The position numbers and the translations under genes are program-made. Positions 34,415 through 43,090 of a DNA stretch of 64,000 nt are shown piece after piece (positions within the stretch are counted from its first letter, which is position 1; each line of letters starts with the position of its first letter). Origin of the DNA: Actinomadura sp. K4S16 (lineage in GTDB: Bacteria; Actinomycetota; Actinomycetes; Streptosporangiales; Streptosporangiaceae). The DNA is taken from the NCBI RefSeq assembly GCF_008327685.1, contig NZ_BDDE01000010.1, positions 496,001 through 560,000 of the forward strand. Direction: 5' to 3'. Under the pieces are notes generated by a model. That model made no database searches. It was not told the DNA's origin and saw only the letters and a list, made by a program, of their open reading frames with translations.

Positions 34415-34455
34415 GGTTTTCGGGCCTTGGGGGCCCGAAAACCCTAAGAAACCGC
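34403..34455. terminator. Perfect 24-bp hairpin spanning the stop codon of the DUF6882 gene
   Basis: Arms 34403-34426 and 34432-34455 are exact reverse complements with a 5-nt loop, unusually long for a terminator. The TAG stop at 34412-34414 is in the 5' arm. Inside are T-rich and A-rich blocks, so either strand reads a GC stem followed by Ts, which would work as a two-way terminator between this gene and dnaE. Its core GGGCC/GGCCC is the hairpin of the dispersed repeat. Confidence 0.8.
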
Positions 34456-34547
34456 GGTGCGATCGCTGGCATCGCTCCGACTCGCCTAACGGCTCGCTGC
34501 GCGATCAGTTTCTCGCTTCGCTCGAAACTGCCTTCGGACGCGATCGC
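34422..34547 (-). repeat. Dispersed composite repeat, copy B
   Basis: The 89-bp block 34459-34547 (minus) matches copy A at 10383-10471 at 80 of 89 positions without gaps and is again bounded by GCGATCGC at both ends. The GGGCC/GGCCC hairpin is at 34422-34436 after a 22-nt spacer. It lies between convergent genes (DUF6882 and dnaE). Confidence 0.85.
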
Positions 34548-34581
34548 GACTCCTGAGGTCGCCGGTGGCTGGGGTGCCGGT

Positions 34582-34625
34582 TGCGGTCTTCGCGCACGGT
34601 GGGTGCGGTCTTCGCGCACGGTGGG
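34582..34625. repeat. 22-bp direct duplication
   Basis: TGCGGTCTTCGCGCACGGTG plus GG occurs twice in exact tandem (34582-34603 and 34604-34625), 70 nt past the dnaE stop on its strand. The rest of the stretch to 34695 is GC-rich and unremarkable. Confidence 0.85.
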
Positions 34626-34695
34626 CGTGGGTGTGCCGCTCTTGGGTCGGTGCTCAGGGGCGCGCCTGTCGGAGCGGGGGCCTTCTGGGTTCGAC

Positions 34696-37600
34696 TCAGC
34701 CCAGGCAGGAGGGGCCGAGGAGTTGTTTCAGGTCGCCCATGAGTGCGGGGGACGGGGCTACGCGGAGTTTGTCGTCTAGGCGGACAACCGTGGTGCGCGG
34801 GCCGTTCTGGACGTGCAGGTGCACCTCGGCGGTGCCGGGGTGGGTGATCAGCACCTCCTTGAGGCGCGAGACCGTGGGCGGCGTGCAGCGGCCGAGCGGC
34901 ATCGTGACCGAGAACGGGCCGGTCGCGTCGGTGACGCTGAGGTCGGGCTGCGTGACCTCCATCGCGATGATCTTCGCGACGTCCTCGCGGCGGTCCAGGC
35001 GGCCCTTGACGACGAGGATGGCGTCCTCGGCGAGGAGGGTCGAGCACAGCTGGTAGGACGAGGGGAAGCACATCACCTCGATGGAGCCGCCGAGGTCCTC
35101 CAGCTGGAACATGGCCCAGGAGTTCCCCTGCTTGGTGACCTTGCGCTGGAGGCCGGAGAGCAGGCCCGCGACCACGACCACCTGGCCGTCGGGGCGCTCG
35201 CCGCCGTTCAGGACGGCGATCGTGCAGTCGGCCTCGCGTTCGAGGATGTGCTCGACGCCGAGGAGCGGATGGTCCGACACGTACAGGCCGAGCATCTCCC
35301 GCTCGAAGGCGAGCAGGGTCGTCTTGTCCCACTCCTCGCCCTCGGGGATCGCGACGGCGAACGCGTCCTCGCCGCCATCGTCCTCCAGGGCGCCGAAGAG
35401 GGAGTCCTGGCCGACGGCCTCCTTGCGCTTGATGTCGATGACCGAGTCGATCGCCTGCTCGTGCACCATCAGCAGCGCCTTGCGCTGGTGGCCGAGCTCG
35501 TCGAACGCGCCCGCCTTGATCAGCGACTCCACGACCCGCTTGTTGCACACCGGCGGCGGCACCTTGTTGAGGAAGTCGTTGAAGTCGGTGTAGGCGCCCT
35601 TCTCCCGGCGGGCCGCGACGATCCCGTCCACGACGTTCGTGCCGACGTTGCGGACGGCCGACAGCCCGAACCGGATCTCGGTGTCGCCGAGCGGGGTGAA
35701 GTCGGCCTCAGAGGTGTTGACGTCGGGCGGCAGCACCTTCAGGCCCATCCGGCGGCACTCCGACAGGTACAGGGCGCTCTTGTCCTTGTCGTCGCCGACG
35801 GAGGTGAGCACGCCCGCCATGTACTCGGCCGGGTAGTTCGCCTTGAGGTAGGCCGTCCAGTAGGAGACGAGGCCGTACGCGGCGGAGTGCGCCTTGTTGA
35901 AGGCGTAGTCGGAGAACGGGACGAGGATGTCCCAGAGGGTCTTCACGGCCTCCTTGGAGAAGCCGTTGTCGATCATGCCCTGCTCGAACCCGACGAACTG
36001 GGCGTCCAGCTCGGCCTTCTTCTTCTTGCCCATGACGCGGCGCAGCAGGTCCGCCTTGCCGAGCGTGTAGCCCGCCACCTTCTGCGCGATCGCCATGACC
36101 TGCTCCTGGTAGACGATCAGGCCGTAGGTGGTGTCGAGGATCTCCCTGAGCGGCTCCTCCAGCTCCGGGTGGATCGGGGTGATCTCCTGCTGGCCGTTCT
36201 TGCGGAGCGCGTAGTTGGTGTGGGAGTTCGCGCCCATCGGGCCCGGCCGGTACAGGGCGCCGACGGCGGAGATGTCCTCGAAGTTGTCCGGCTTCATCAG
36301 GCGGAGCAGGGAGCGCATGGGGCCGCCGTCGAACTGGAAGACGCCGAGGGTGTCGCCGCGGGCGAGCAGGTCGTAGGTCTTCTGGTCGTCCAGCGGGAGG
36401 GCGAGCAGGTCGACGTCGATGCCCTTGTTCTTCTTGATGCCCTGGAGCGCGTCGTCGATGATCGTCAGGTTGCGCAGGCCCAGGAAGTCCATCTTCAGCA
36501 GGCCGAGCGACTCGCAGGTCGGGTAGTCGAACTGCGTGATGATCGCCCCGTCGGCGTCCCGGCGCATGATCGGGATGTGGTCGGTGATCGTCTCGCCGGA
36601 CATGATGACCCCGGCGGCGTGCACGCCGGTCTGGCGGATCAGGCCCTCCAGGCCCTGCGCCAGGTCCATGATCTGCTTGACGTCGGTCTCTTCCTCGTAC
36701 AGCTTGCGCAGCTCGCCCGCCTCGCCGTAGCGCGGGTGCTTCTCGTCGAAGATGCCCGAGAGCGGGATGTCCTTGCCCATGACGGCGGGCGGGAACGCCT
36801 TGGAGATCCGGTCGCCGAGCGCGTACGGGAAGCCGAGGACGCGGCCCGCGTCCTTGATGGCGGCCTTCGCCTTGATGGTGCCGAAGGTGGCGATGAACGA
36901 GACCTTGTCGGCGCCCCACTTCTCGGTCGTGTACTTGATGACCTCGGCCCGCCGGTCTTCAGGGAAGTCGATGTCGATGTCGGGCATGGACGCGCGCTCG
37001 GGGTTCAGGAACCGCTCGAAGATCAGCCCGTGCGGGATCGGGTCGAGGTCGGTGATGCCCATCGCGTAGGCGATCAGCGAGCCCGCGGCGCTGCCTCGCC
37101 CCGGCCCGACCAGGATGCCGTTCTCCTTGGCCCACATGATGAAGTCGGCGACGACCAGGAAGTAGGACGGGTACCCCTTGCCGAGGATGACGCCCATCTC
37201 GTACTCGGCCTGCTCCTTGTAGCCGTCCGGGAGGCCGTCGGGGAAGCGGCGCTCCAGGCCCTTCCAGACCTCCTTGCGGAACCAGCTCTCCTCGGTCTCG
37301 CCCTCCGGGACGGGGAAGCGGGGGCTGAGGTCGCGGTACTCGAACATCCCGGCGGGGTCGACGCGCTCGGCGATCAGCAGGGTGTTCCTGCAGCCCTCGG
37401 CCCAGATGTCGGAGGAGTCGATGGCGCGCATCTCGTCGGCGGTCTTGAGGTAGTAGCCGCTGCCGTCGAACCGGAACCGGTCGGGGTCGGCGAGCTGCTT
37501 GCCCACCTGGACGCACAGCAGGGCGTCGTGGGCGGTCGCCTCGGACTCGTGGGTGTAGTGGGAGTCGTTGGTGACGACCGGCGGGATGTTCAGCTTCTTG

Positions 37601-38226
37601 CCGATGTCGATGAGGCCCTGCCGGACGCGGCGCTCGATGTCGAGGCCGTGGTCCATCAGCTCGAGGAAGTAGTTCTCCTTGCCGAGGATGTCCTGGAAGT
37701 TCGCGGCCGCCTTCAGCGCCTCGTCGAACTGGCCGAGCCGCAGCCGGGTCTGGATCTTGCCGGACGGGCATCCCGTGGTGGCCATCAGGCCCTCGGAGTG
37801 CTCGGCGAGCAGCTCCTCGTCCATGCGGGCGTACTTGAAGACGAAGCCCTCGGTGTAGGCGCGGCTGGAGAGCTTGAAGAGGTTGTGCAGGCCGGCCCTG
37901 TTGCGCGCCCACAGCGTCATGTGGTTGATCAGGCCGCCGCCGGAGACGTCGTCGCGCTTCTGGCTCGGCTCGCCCCACTGGACCTTCTTCTTGTGGAACC
38001 GGGACTCCGGCGCCATGTAGGCCTCGATGCCGATGATCGGGGTGACGCCGGCCGCCGTCGCCTGCTTGTGGAAGTCGTAGGCGCCGTGCATGTTGCCGTG
38101 GTCGGTCATCGCGATCGCCGGCATCTGCTGCCGGCCGACCTCCTCGAACATCTGCTTCAACCGGGCGGCTCCGTCGAGCATGGAGTACTCGGTGTGAACG
38201 TGCAGGTGAACGAAAGAGTCGGCCAT
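34696..38226 (-). CDS. dnaE: DNA polymerase III alpha subunit
   Basis: 1176-aa replicative polymerase, usual length for DnaE1. The N-terminal PHP domain begins [15 protein letters not shown] (5-19) and has [11 protein letters not shown]. The catalytic aspartates are in [12 protein letters not shown] (about 401-412), and the [10 protein letters not shown] loop precedes it. A helix-hairpin-helix region, OB fold ([19 protein letters not shown]) and C-terminal domain follow. The start at 38226 (ATG, MADSF) has AGGAGG further up; the longer frame to 38280 is Arg/Gly-rich and unlike DnaE. Transcribed alone. Confidence 0.97.
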   Translation of the reverse strand: MADSFVHLHVHTEYSMLDGAARLKQMFEEVGRQQMPAIAMTDHGNMHGAYDFHKQATAAGVTPIIGIEAYMAPESRFHKKKVQWGEPSQKRDDVSGGGLINHMTLWARNRAGLHNLFKLSSRAYTEGFVFKYARMDEELLAEHSEGLMATTGCPSGKIQTRLRLGQFDEALKAAANFQDILGKENYFLELMDHGLDIERRVRQGLIDIGKKLNIPPVVTNDSHYTHESEATAHDALLCVQVGKQLADPDRFRFDGSGYYLKTADEMRAIDSSDIWAEGCRNTLLIAERVDPAGMFEYRDLSPRFPVPEGETEESWFRKEVWKGLERRFPDGLPDGYKEQAEYEMGVILGKGYPSYFLVVADFIMWAKENGILVGPGRGSAAGSLIAYAMGITDLDPIPHGLIFERFLNPERASMPDIDIDFPEDRRAEVIKYTTEKWGADKVSFIATFGTIKAKAAIKDAGRVLGFPYALGDRISKAFPPAVMGKDIPLSGIFDEKHPRYGEAGELRKLYEEETDVKQIMDLAQGLEGLIRQTGVHAAGVIMSGETITDHIPIMRRDADGAIITQFDYPTCESLGLLKMDFLGLRNLTIIDDALQGIKKNKGIDVDLLALPLDDQKTYDLLARGDTLGVFQFDGGPMRSLLRLMKPDNFEDISAVGALYRPGPMGANSHTNYALRKNGQQEITPIHPELEEPLREILDTTYGLIVYQEQVMAIAQKVAGYTLGKADLLRRVMGKKKKAELDAQFVGFEQGMIDNGFSKEAVKTLWDILVPFSDYAFNKAHSAAYGLVSYWTAYLKANYPAEYMAGVLTSVGDDKDKSALYLSECRRMGLKVLPPDVNTSEADFTPLGDTEIRFGLSAVRNVGTNVVDGIVAARREKGAYTDFNDFLNKVPPPVCNKRVVESLIKAGAFDELGHQRKALLMVHEQAIDSVIDIKRKEAVGQDSLFGALEDDGGEDAFAVAIPEGEEWDKTTLLAFEREMLGLYVSDHPLLGVEHILEREADCTIAVLNGGERPDGQVVVVAGLLSGLQRKVTKQGNSWAMFQLEDLGGSIEVMCFPSSYQLCSTLLAEDAILVVKGRLDRREDVAKIIAMEVTQPDLSVTDATGPFSVTMPLGRCTPPTVSRLKEVLITHPGTAEVHLHVQNGPRTTVVRLDDKLRVAPSPALMGDLKQLLGPSCLG

Positions 38227-38261
38227 GCGTGCTGCGCCTCCTGCTCGTCGCATGCGACCGC

Positions 38262-38354
38262 CCACGTGCGGGGCCCGCACGTGGTCGCGGCATCGGTACC
38301 GGGGGAAGACGTCGGGCCGGCGGAGCGCCGGAACGACGCGGCTCTGAGAGCCTA
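38262..38354 (-). promoter_or_regulatory. dnaE promoter with two palindromes
   Basis: A TAGGCT -10 box (minus strand, 38349-38354) overlaps the perfect palindrome GGCTCTCAGAGCC (38340-38352). In the presumed 5' leader, an 11-bp inverted repeat with a single central base lies at 38262-38284 (arm CCACGTGCGGG). Both could be operators or RNA structure. Confidence 0.4.
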
Positions 38355-38445
38355 ACCCGCATCCCGCGTCACTCGCGCCCCGACGCGCCCAATCCCCGGC
38401 GGCCCCTTCCGGTCGTCTCGAAACCCGGGACGGGATGTCCGGAGT

Positions 38446-38475
38446 TTGGCCCCTCGGGGCGGCTCCGCATACGAT
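38446..38475 (+). promoter_or_regulatory. Promoter of the chorismate mutase leader
   Basis: TTGGCC (38446-38451) and TACGAT (38470-38475) are 18 nt apart, and a GTG follows 6 nt after the -10 box, so the message should begin at the short leader ORF. Confidence 0.55.
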
Positions 38476-38481
38476 CCTTCC

Positions 38482-38547
38482 GTGGAACGTCGCCGATCCA
38501 GGTTTACGCGGCCGGCTCCGGGTGAGCCGGTCGCCCCCGCGACCTGA
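38482..38547 (+). CDS. Possible leader peptide upstream of chorismate mutase (21 aa)
   Basis: The GTG at 38482 is placed for leaderless translation. The 21-residue peptide is basic at first (ERRRSRF, with one Phe at position 8) and Pro-rich after. Codons 10-14 lie on one arm (38509-38522) of a perfect 14-bp inverted repeat whose other arm (38556-38569) is next to the terminator. A translating ribosome would cover the first arm. No run of Phe, Tyr or Trp codons is present. Confidence 0.4.
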   Translation: MERRRSRFTRPAPGEPVAPAT

Positions 38548-38570
38548 GCGACGACCCCGGAGCCGGCCGA

Positions 38571-38600
38571 GGCAGAGTCCCCCTGCGGACTCTGCCTTTT
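38571..38600 (+). terminator. Intrinsic terminator ahead of chorismate mutase (candidate attenuator)
   Basis: GGCAGAGTCC (38571-38580) and GGACTCTGCC (38587-38596) form a perfect 10-bp stem with a 6-nt loop, followed at once by TTTT. It lies 110 nt before the chorismate mutase start and after the leader ORF, in the direction of transcription. Nothing else upstream on this strand needs a terminator here, since dnaE runs the other way. Confidence 0.75.
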
Positions 38601-38645
38601 CTGCTGAAACCGCCTTTTCTTCTGAATCTGCCTTTTCTGCTGATC
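38592..38645 (+). repeat. Three 18-bp T-rich repeats after the terminator
   Basis: Three units of exactly 18 bp (CTGCCTTTTCTGCTGAAA and two variants) run from 38592 to 38645. The first overlaps the 3' arm and T run of the terminator. They are strikingly T-rich for this genome. Confidence 0.85.
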
Positions 38646-38710
38646 AGGCGCGGCCCGGGGCGTGCTCTCCCCTCGCCCGGCACGGGCCGCCGCACGAGAG
38701 GGGACCCGAG

Positions 38711-39085
38711 ATGCACGACCAGGTGATCGACGCCGCGGGCACCGACGCGGCCCGCCCGGCCCGGGGGACGGTCGGCGGACCGTCCGGCGAGCTGCGCGTC
38801 GCGCTGCCCTCCCCCGCCGCCGTCACCACGCTCGCCGAGGCCCGCGAAGCGATCGACGGCCTGGACGCCGCCCTCGCGACGCTGCTGGAGCACCGCACCG
38901 CGATCGCCGCCGTCGTCCAGCGCCTCAAGCCGGTCGGGGGCTTCGCGGGGCGCGACCCCGAGCGCGAGCGGCGGATCGTGGAGGCCATGGCGGCGCGCGC
39001 CCCGTCCCTCGGCGCGGAGCGGCTCGCCCCCATCGTGAACGCGATCATCGAGGCGGGCCTGGACGCGGCCGAGGCCGGCCGATGA
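38711..39085 (+). CDS. Chorismate mutase (AroQ type)
   Basis: Converts chorismate to prephenate for Phe and Tyr, competing with the Trp branch. The 124-aa protein has an N-terminal tail of about 45 residues and then the all-helical AroQ domain: EAREAIDGLDAALATLLEHR (about 51-70), TAIAAVVQRLKPVGGFAGRD with the active-site Arg and Lys, and a last helix VNAIIEAGLDAAE. The start at ATG 38711 follows GAGAGGGG. An in-frame extension back through the 18-bp repeats is open but unlikely. Overlaps azlC by ATGA. Confidence 0.88.
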   Translation: MHDQVIDAAGTDAARPARGTVGGPSGELRVALPSPAAVTTLAEAREAIDGLDAALATLLEHRTAIAAVVQRLKPVGGFAGRDPERERRIVEAMAARAPSLGAERLAPIVNAIIEAGLDAAEAGR

Positions 39086-39858
39086 GCGCACCCGGCTCCG
39101 CGCGGGCGGCCGGGGAGGACGTCCCGGAGGAGAGCGCACCCGCCCTCGGCGTCCCGGCCGAGGACGCCCGGGACGAGAGCGCGCCGGACGAGGGCGCGCG
39201 GGCGGCGGCGGTCCGCGACGGGCTCAGCGTCGGGATCGCCGTGGGGGTCTCCGGGCTGGCGTTCGGCGCGGCGGCGGTCACGGCGGGGCTCACGGTCGCG
39301 CAGGCGTGCGCGCTGAGCCTGCTGGCGTTCACGGGGGCGTCCCAGTTCGCGCTGGCCGGGGTGGTCGGCGGGGGCGGCGGCCTGGTCGCCGGGACGCTCG
39401 GCGCCGTCCTGCTCGGCGGGCGCAACGCCCTGTACGGGATGCGGCTCGCGTCGACGCTCCGCGTGCGCGGGCTGCGCAGGCTCGTGACCGCGCACGTCGT
39501 CATCGACGAGACGGCCGCCGTGGCGACCGCGCAGCGCGGCCGGGACGCGGCCCGCGCCGGGTTCTACACCACCGCGATCAGCCTCTACCTCGCGTGGAAC
39601 CTCACCACGCTGCTGGGCGCGGCGGGCGCGGCGCGGCTCGGCGACCCCGACGCCGTGGGCCTGGACGTCCTCGGCCCGGCGGCGTTCCTGGCCCTGCTCT
39701 GGCCGCGGCTCACGAGCGGGCGGGCCGCGGTCCGCGTCGCCGTCGCGGCCGCGGTGATCGCGGTGGCGGCGACGCCGGTGCTGCCGCCCGGCGTGCCGGT
39801 CATGCTGGCCGCCGTCGCGGCGCTGCCCGCCCTGCTCGGCCGGAGGGCTGCGCCGTGA
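39082..39858 (+). CDS. azlC: AzlC-family amino acid exporter, large subunit
   Basis: 258-aa membrane protein of the branched-chain amino acid exporter family. After a polar N-terminal tail of about 45 residues come the AzlC motifs: GLSVGIAVGVSGLAFGAAAV (about 47-66), LLAFTGASQFALAGVVGGGG, LLGGRNALYGMRLA and VIDETAAVATAQ. About six to seven helices. It overlaps both chorismate mutase and azlD, so the three form an operon. The linkage suggests export of an aromatic or related amino acid, but that is inference. Confidence 0.88.
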   Translation: MSAPGSARAAGEDVPEESAPALGVPAEDARDESAPDEGARAAAVRDGLSVGIAVGVSGLAFGAAAVTAGLTVAQACALSLLAFTGASQFALAGVVGGGGGLVAGTLGAVLLGGRNALYGMRLASTLRVRGLRRLVTAHVVIDETAAVATAQRGRDAARAGFYTTAISLYLAWNLTTLLGAAGAARLGDPDAVGLDVLGPAAFLALLWPRLTSGRAAVRVAVAAAVIAVAATPVLPPGVPVMLAAVAALPALLGRRAAP

Positions 39859-40166
39859 GCGTGTGGATCGCGGTGATCGCCACCGGGCTCGGCTGCTACG
39901 CGCTGAAGCTCGGCGGGCTCGTCACCCCGCGCCGGCTGCTGGACGATCCGCGGGTGCGCCGGTTCGCCGACCTGGTCCCGGTGGCGCTGCTGACCGCGCT
40001 GATCGCCGTCCAGGCGGTGGCGGACGGCCGTTCCCTGGAGTTCGACGCCGCACGGCTGGCGGGCCTGGGCGCGGCCGTGGCCGCGCTCCTGCTGCGCGCG
40101 CCGTTCCTGGTGGTGCTGGTCGCCGCGGCCGGTGTCGCTGCGGGGCTGCGCCTGCTCGGCCTCTGA
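39855..40166 (+). CDS. azlD: AzlD-family amino acid exporter, small subunit
   Basis: 103-aa protein with three to four helices, partner of AzlC. It starts MSVWIAVIATGLGCYALKLGG and has LVPVALLTALIAVQAVADG; the last helices end in GVAAGLRLLGL. The GTG start overlaps the azlC stop by 4 nt. Downstream is a short gap before the convergent RluA gene. Confidence 0.87.
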   Translation: MSVWIAVIATGLGCYALKLGGLVTPRRLLDDPRVRRFADLVPVALLTALIAVQAVADGRSLEFDAARLAGLGAAVAALLLRAPFLVVLVAAAGVAAGLRLLGL

Positions 40167-40206
40167 CCCCGCCCCCGGCCGCTGACGCCGCCGCGCCGGC
40201 CTCGGG

Positions 40207-41139
40207 TCAGGACTCCGCCGCGACGATCTCCAGGGCGTGGGCCAGGTCGTCCGGGTAGGGGCTCTCGAACTCGACCCACTCGCCCTTGGTCGGGTGCTCG
40301 AAACCGAGCCGGACGGCGTGCAGCCACTGCCGCCTCATGCCGAGGCGGTCCGCCAGGGTCGGGTCGGCGCCGTAGGCCATGTCGCCCACGCACGGGTGCC
40401 GGATCGCGGCCATGTGGACGCGGATCTGGTGGGTGCGGCCCGTCTCCAGGTCGATGTCGAGCAGTGTCGCCGCCCGGAACGCCTCGACGGTGTCGTAGTG
40501 GGTGACGGACGGCTTGCCGCCCGCGACGACCGCGAACCGGCCGTCGCCGGAGGGGTGCCGGTCGATGGGGGCGTCGACCGTCCCGCGGAACGGGTCGGGA
40601 TGGCCCTGCACGAGCGCCTGGTAGCGCTTGTCGATGCGGCGCTCCTTGAAGGCGCGCTTGAGCCGCGAGTAGGCGATCTCGCTCTTCGCCACGACCATCG
40701 CGCCGGTGGTGTTGGCGTCGAGCCGGTGCACGATCCCCTGGCGCTCGGACGCGCCGCTGGTCGCGATCGTGTGCCCGGCCCCGAGCAGCCCGCCGAGGAC
40801 GGTCGGGCCCGTCCAGCCGGTGGTGGGGTGGGCGGCGACGCCGACCGGCTTGTTCACCACGACGATGTCGTCATCTTCGAACAGGATGCCCATCCCGGGG
40901 ACGGGCTCCGCGACCGGGGCGGGCGCGGCGGGCGGCGGTGGCAGCGTGACCTCCAGCCAGGCGCCGGCGTGCAGGCGCTCGGACTTGGTGGCCACGGGCG
41001 CCCCGTCCAGCACGACGTCACCCGAGGCGATCATGTCGGCGGCGCTGCCGCGCGACAGCCCGAACAGCCGCGCCAGCGCGGCGTCGACCCGCTCCCCCTC
41101 CAGGCCGTCCGGCACGTGGAGGCTTCGTACGTCGCCCAT
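40207..41139 (-). CDS. RluA-family pseudouridine synthase
   Basis: 310-aa RNA-modifying enzyme. The N-terminal S4 domain (about 12-72, [20 protein letters not shown]) binds RNA; the catalytic Asp is in [18 protein letters not shown] (about 137-154). The later [20 protein letters not shown] and the C-terminal [11 protein letters not shown] are standard. Most like RluD, which modifies 23S rRNA, but the exact target is not sure. The ATG at 41139 overlaps the lspA stop (TGATG), the usual actinobacterial arrangement. Confidence 0.93.
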   Translation of the reverse strand: MGDVRSLHVPDGLEGERVDAALARLFGLSRGSAADMIASGDVVLDGAPVATKSERLHAGAWLEVTLPPPPAAPAPVAEPVPGMGILFEDDDIVVVNKPVGVAAHPTTGWTGPTVLGGLLGAGHTIATSGASERQGIVHRLDANTTGAMVVAKSEIAYSRLKRAFKERRIDKRYQALVQGHPDPFRGTVDAPIDRHPSGDGRFAVVAGGKPSVTHYDTVEAFRAATLLDIDLETGRTHQIRVHMAAIRHPCVGDMAYGADPTLADRLGMRRQWLHAVRLGFEHPTKGEWVEFESPYPDDLAHALEIVAAES

Positions 41140-41879
41140 CAGGACTTCTCCTCCGGCGCCGGAACCTCGGCCCCGCCTTCAGGCGCGGGGTCGACGGCCT
41201 TCCGGGCGGACTCGTCCTTTCGGGCCTCGCTCTTGCCGGTGGCGCCCTCACCGGAGGGAGCCTCCGACGCGTCGGAGGCCTCCCGCGCGTCCGTGGTCTC
41301 GACCGTGCCGGGGGTCTCGTCCTTCAGGCGCGTGCCGTCGACCTGGAGGCCGCGGGCCGCCAGCAGGACGGCCAGCACGCCGCCGCAGACGATCGCCGAG
41401 TCGGCCAGGTTGAACACCGGCCAGTGCGGCAGCTGGATCCAGTCGACGACGTGGCCCTTCAGCGGCGCCGGGGCCCGCAGCAGCCGGTCGATGAGGTTGC
41501 CGACCGCGCCGCCGAGCAGCAGCCCGAGGCAGATCGCCCACGGCACGCTGCGCAGGTTGCGGGCGGTCCGCAGGATCGCCACCACCACCCCGCAGGCGAT
41601 CAGCGTGAAGACGAAGGTGTAGCCGGTGCCGATCGAGAACGCGGCGCCGCTGTTGCGGGTCTCGCGCAGCGTCAGCAGCCCGCCGAGCAGCCGGACCGGC
41701 GCGCGGTCCTGAAGCGTCGCCACCACGATGGTCTTGGACACGATGTCGGCGGCGAGCGCGGCCAGGGCCACGGCGACCAGCACGCCGACGCGGCGCGGCC
41801 GAGGAGATCCCGTGGTCTCCCCGGCCCGCCGCTCTGGGTTCGTTGAGTCGCTCAGCGACGTTCCTCGCGTTGTTTGCAT
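41139..41879 (-). CDS. lspA: Lipoprotein signal peptidase with long polar tail
   Basis: Cleaves prolipoproteins before the lipidated Cys, after Lgt. Four membrane helices; the aspartyl protease residues are in [11 protein letters not shown] and [12 protein letters not shown], and [10 protein letters not shown] is diagnostic. About 70 C-terminal residues form an acidic Glu/Ala/Asp tail. The start is unclear: ATG 41879 overlaps the upstream gene by 28 nt and has no ribosome site, while a CTG at 41855 overlaps the upstream stop as CTGA with GAGGAA before it. In that case the protein is 238 aa. Confidence 0.93.
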   Translation of the reverse strand: MQTTRGTSLSDSTNPERRAGETTGSPRPRRVGVLVAVALAALAADIVSKTIVVATLQDRAPVRLLGGLLTLRETRNSGAAFSIGTGYTFVFTLIACGVVVAILRTARNLRSVPWAICLGLLLGGAVGNLIDRLLRAPAPLKGHVVDWIQLPHWPVFNLADSAIVCGGVLAVLLAARGLQVDGTRLKDETPGTVETTDAREASDASEAPSGEGATGKSEARKDESARKAVDPAPEGGAEVPAPEEKS

Positions 41880-42646
41880 GTCACACACAGGGTCGCACGC
41901 GGGAAGGCCTGGAGGCGCGCCTTGCCGATCGGCCTGGTGCACGACTCGCAGATCCCGTACGTGCCGGCGTCCATCCGCTGGACGGCCCGCTCGATCTGGG
42001 CGAGCAGGTCCTGTGAATTGTAGGCCAGCGCGAGCTCATGTTCGCGCTCGTAGGTCTTGGCTCCCGCGTCGGCCTGGTCGTCGCCCGCCCCGTCGTTGGT
42101 GTCGCCTTCGGCGATCTGGCTCGCGGACGCGGCGATCTCGCTGCGCAGCGCCTCGATCTGCTCCTCCAGGCCGGCCCGCACCTCGGCCAGCTCGCCCGGC
42201 GTCCACTGGTGCTCGCCCTCGCGGACCGGCAGCTCCGCGGCCGCCGTCCGCGCCGGCTCCCGCTCGTCCGGCGCCGGACCGTCGGTCTTCCCGGCCCCGC
42301 CCTTGCCCGTCGCGCCGCCCTTACCCGCCTTCGCGGGGCCACGCCCGGCCGCCGGCTTCCCCGGCTTCACGGCAGGCCCTTTCGCGGGGGCCTTGGAAGC
42401 GGCCGGCTTGGCGGCGCCCTTTCCCGACGCGCCTTTTCTCGCCGTCCCCTTTCCCTCCGTACTCGTCCCCGGTGCGCTCGGCCCCGGGGTGCTCGTTCCC
42501 GCCGTGCTCGCCTCCGGGACCGGCATGCTCCGGGACGGCCGCGCCGTGCCCGGGCTCGTGCTTGCGGCGGGCGTCCCGCCCCTCCTCGCGCCGGCCATGT
42601 CGGCCTCCCTCGCGCTGGTCGCCTCGACGGGCAGTGCGGGCAGCAT
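41852..42646 (-). CDS. TraR/DksA-type zinc-finger protein with Ala/Lys/Pro-rich N-terminus
   Basis: 264 aa. The C-terminal DksA-like part (about 145-264) has a coiled-coil region (ELAEVRAGLEEQIEALRSE) and the zinc finger CESC-(x17-18)-CVTC (GICESCTRPIG to ATLCVTCKQ). The N-terminal 135 residues are low-complexity (KGAAKPAASKAPAKG and similar), possibly nucleic-acid binding. Family members affect RNA polymerase or act as regulators; their job next to lspA and ileS in actinobacteria is unknown. It is divergent from ileS over about 440 bp. Confidence 0.88.
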   Translation of the reverse strand: MLPALPVEATSAREADMAGARRGGTPAASTSPGTARPSRSMPVPEASTAGTSTPGPSAPGTSTEGKGTARKGASGKGAAKPAASKAPAKGPAVKPGKPAAGRGPAKAGKGGATGKGGAGKTDGPAPDEREPARTAAAELPVREGEHQWTPGELAEVRAGLEEQIEALRSEIAASASQIAEGDTNDGAGDDQADAGAKTYEREHELALAYNSQDLLAQIERAVQRMDAGTYGICESCTRPIGKARLQAFPRATLCVTCKQREERR

Positions 42647-42879
42647 TGGTCCCCTCTCTCGGGCACGGTAAACAACCTGGGCCGTGTTACCGACCGCTTA
42701 TGCCCGGTCGCCGAACGCATGGAAACTCCCGGGCGGCGTACGAGATCGCAAAGGAACCGTGTCCCCCCGGGACGGAAAAGGGGAAGAGGCGGAGTCCGGC
42801 GTGCGTTAAAGTCGGCACCAGCAGTCGCAAGGCAGGCATTGATGGGGACACCTGCCGCCGAAAGCAGCCATGAGCGACC

Positions 42880-43090
42880 CGGGGGCGGTGCGAGCCCGGG
42901 GGCGGGCCCGGCGGTCTGATCACCCCGGAGCCGCCGGAAGAACCGCCCCCCAGGGGCCCAGTAGACCCGGCCGCCGAGACTGGAACGAAGCGGGCCGCGC
43001 CGTCGGGCGCGGTCAAGGAGGGTGGTACCGCGGGGCAGCCGCCTCGTCCCTCCGGTCAACGTGTTCGCGTCGATCCGGAGGTCCGCCATC
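42880..43090 (+). promoter_or_regulatory. Translational T-box riboswitch (isoleucine) before ileS
   Basis: The T-box core GGTGGTACCGCGG is at 43021-43033. A 7-bp stem (42908-42914 with 42931-42937) carries the Ile codon ATC at 42919-42921 as specifier, fitting the ultrashort stem I class of actinobacteria. CCCTCC (43048-43053) can pair with GGAGGG beside the T-box (43017-43022) or, as CCTCCGG, with the ribosome site CCGGAGG (43075-43081). Uncharged tRNA-Ile binding would favour the first and free the ribosome site. A TAAAGT box at 42807-42812 may be the promoter; the 42647-42880 stretch shows nothing else. Confidence 0.9.

Noticed and set aside
34813..38355. Long plus-strand frame opposite dnaE
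   Set aside because: Typical antisense shadow in high-GC DNA: it mirrors dnaE codon for codon, is rich in Val, Leu, Asp and Arg, and matches no family.
38522..38710. N-terminal extension of chorismate mutase through the 18-bp repeats
   Set aside because: It would read through an intrinsic terminator, the residues are low-complexity, and ATG 38711 has a good ribosome site. Kept only as an alternative.
42700..42873. 57-codon frame upstream of ileS with several cysteines
   Set aside because: Third codon positions lack the strong G/C bias of real genes here, there is no ribosome site, and the frame runs into the presumed T-box transcript start.
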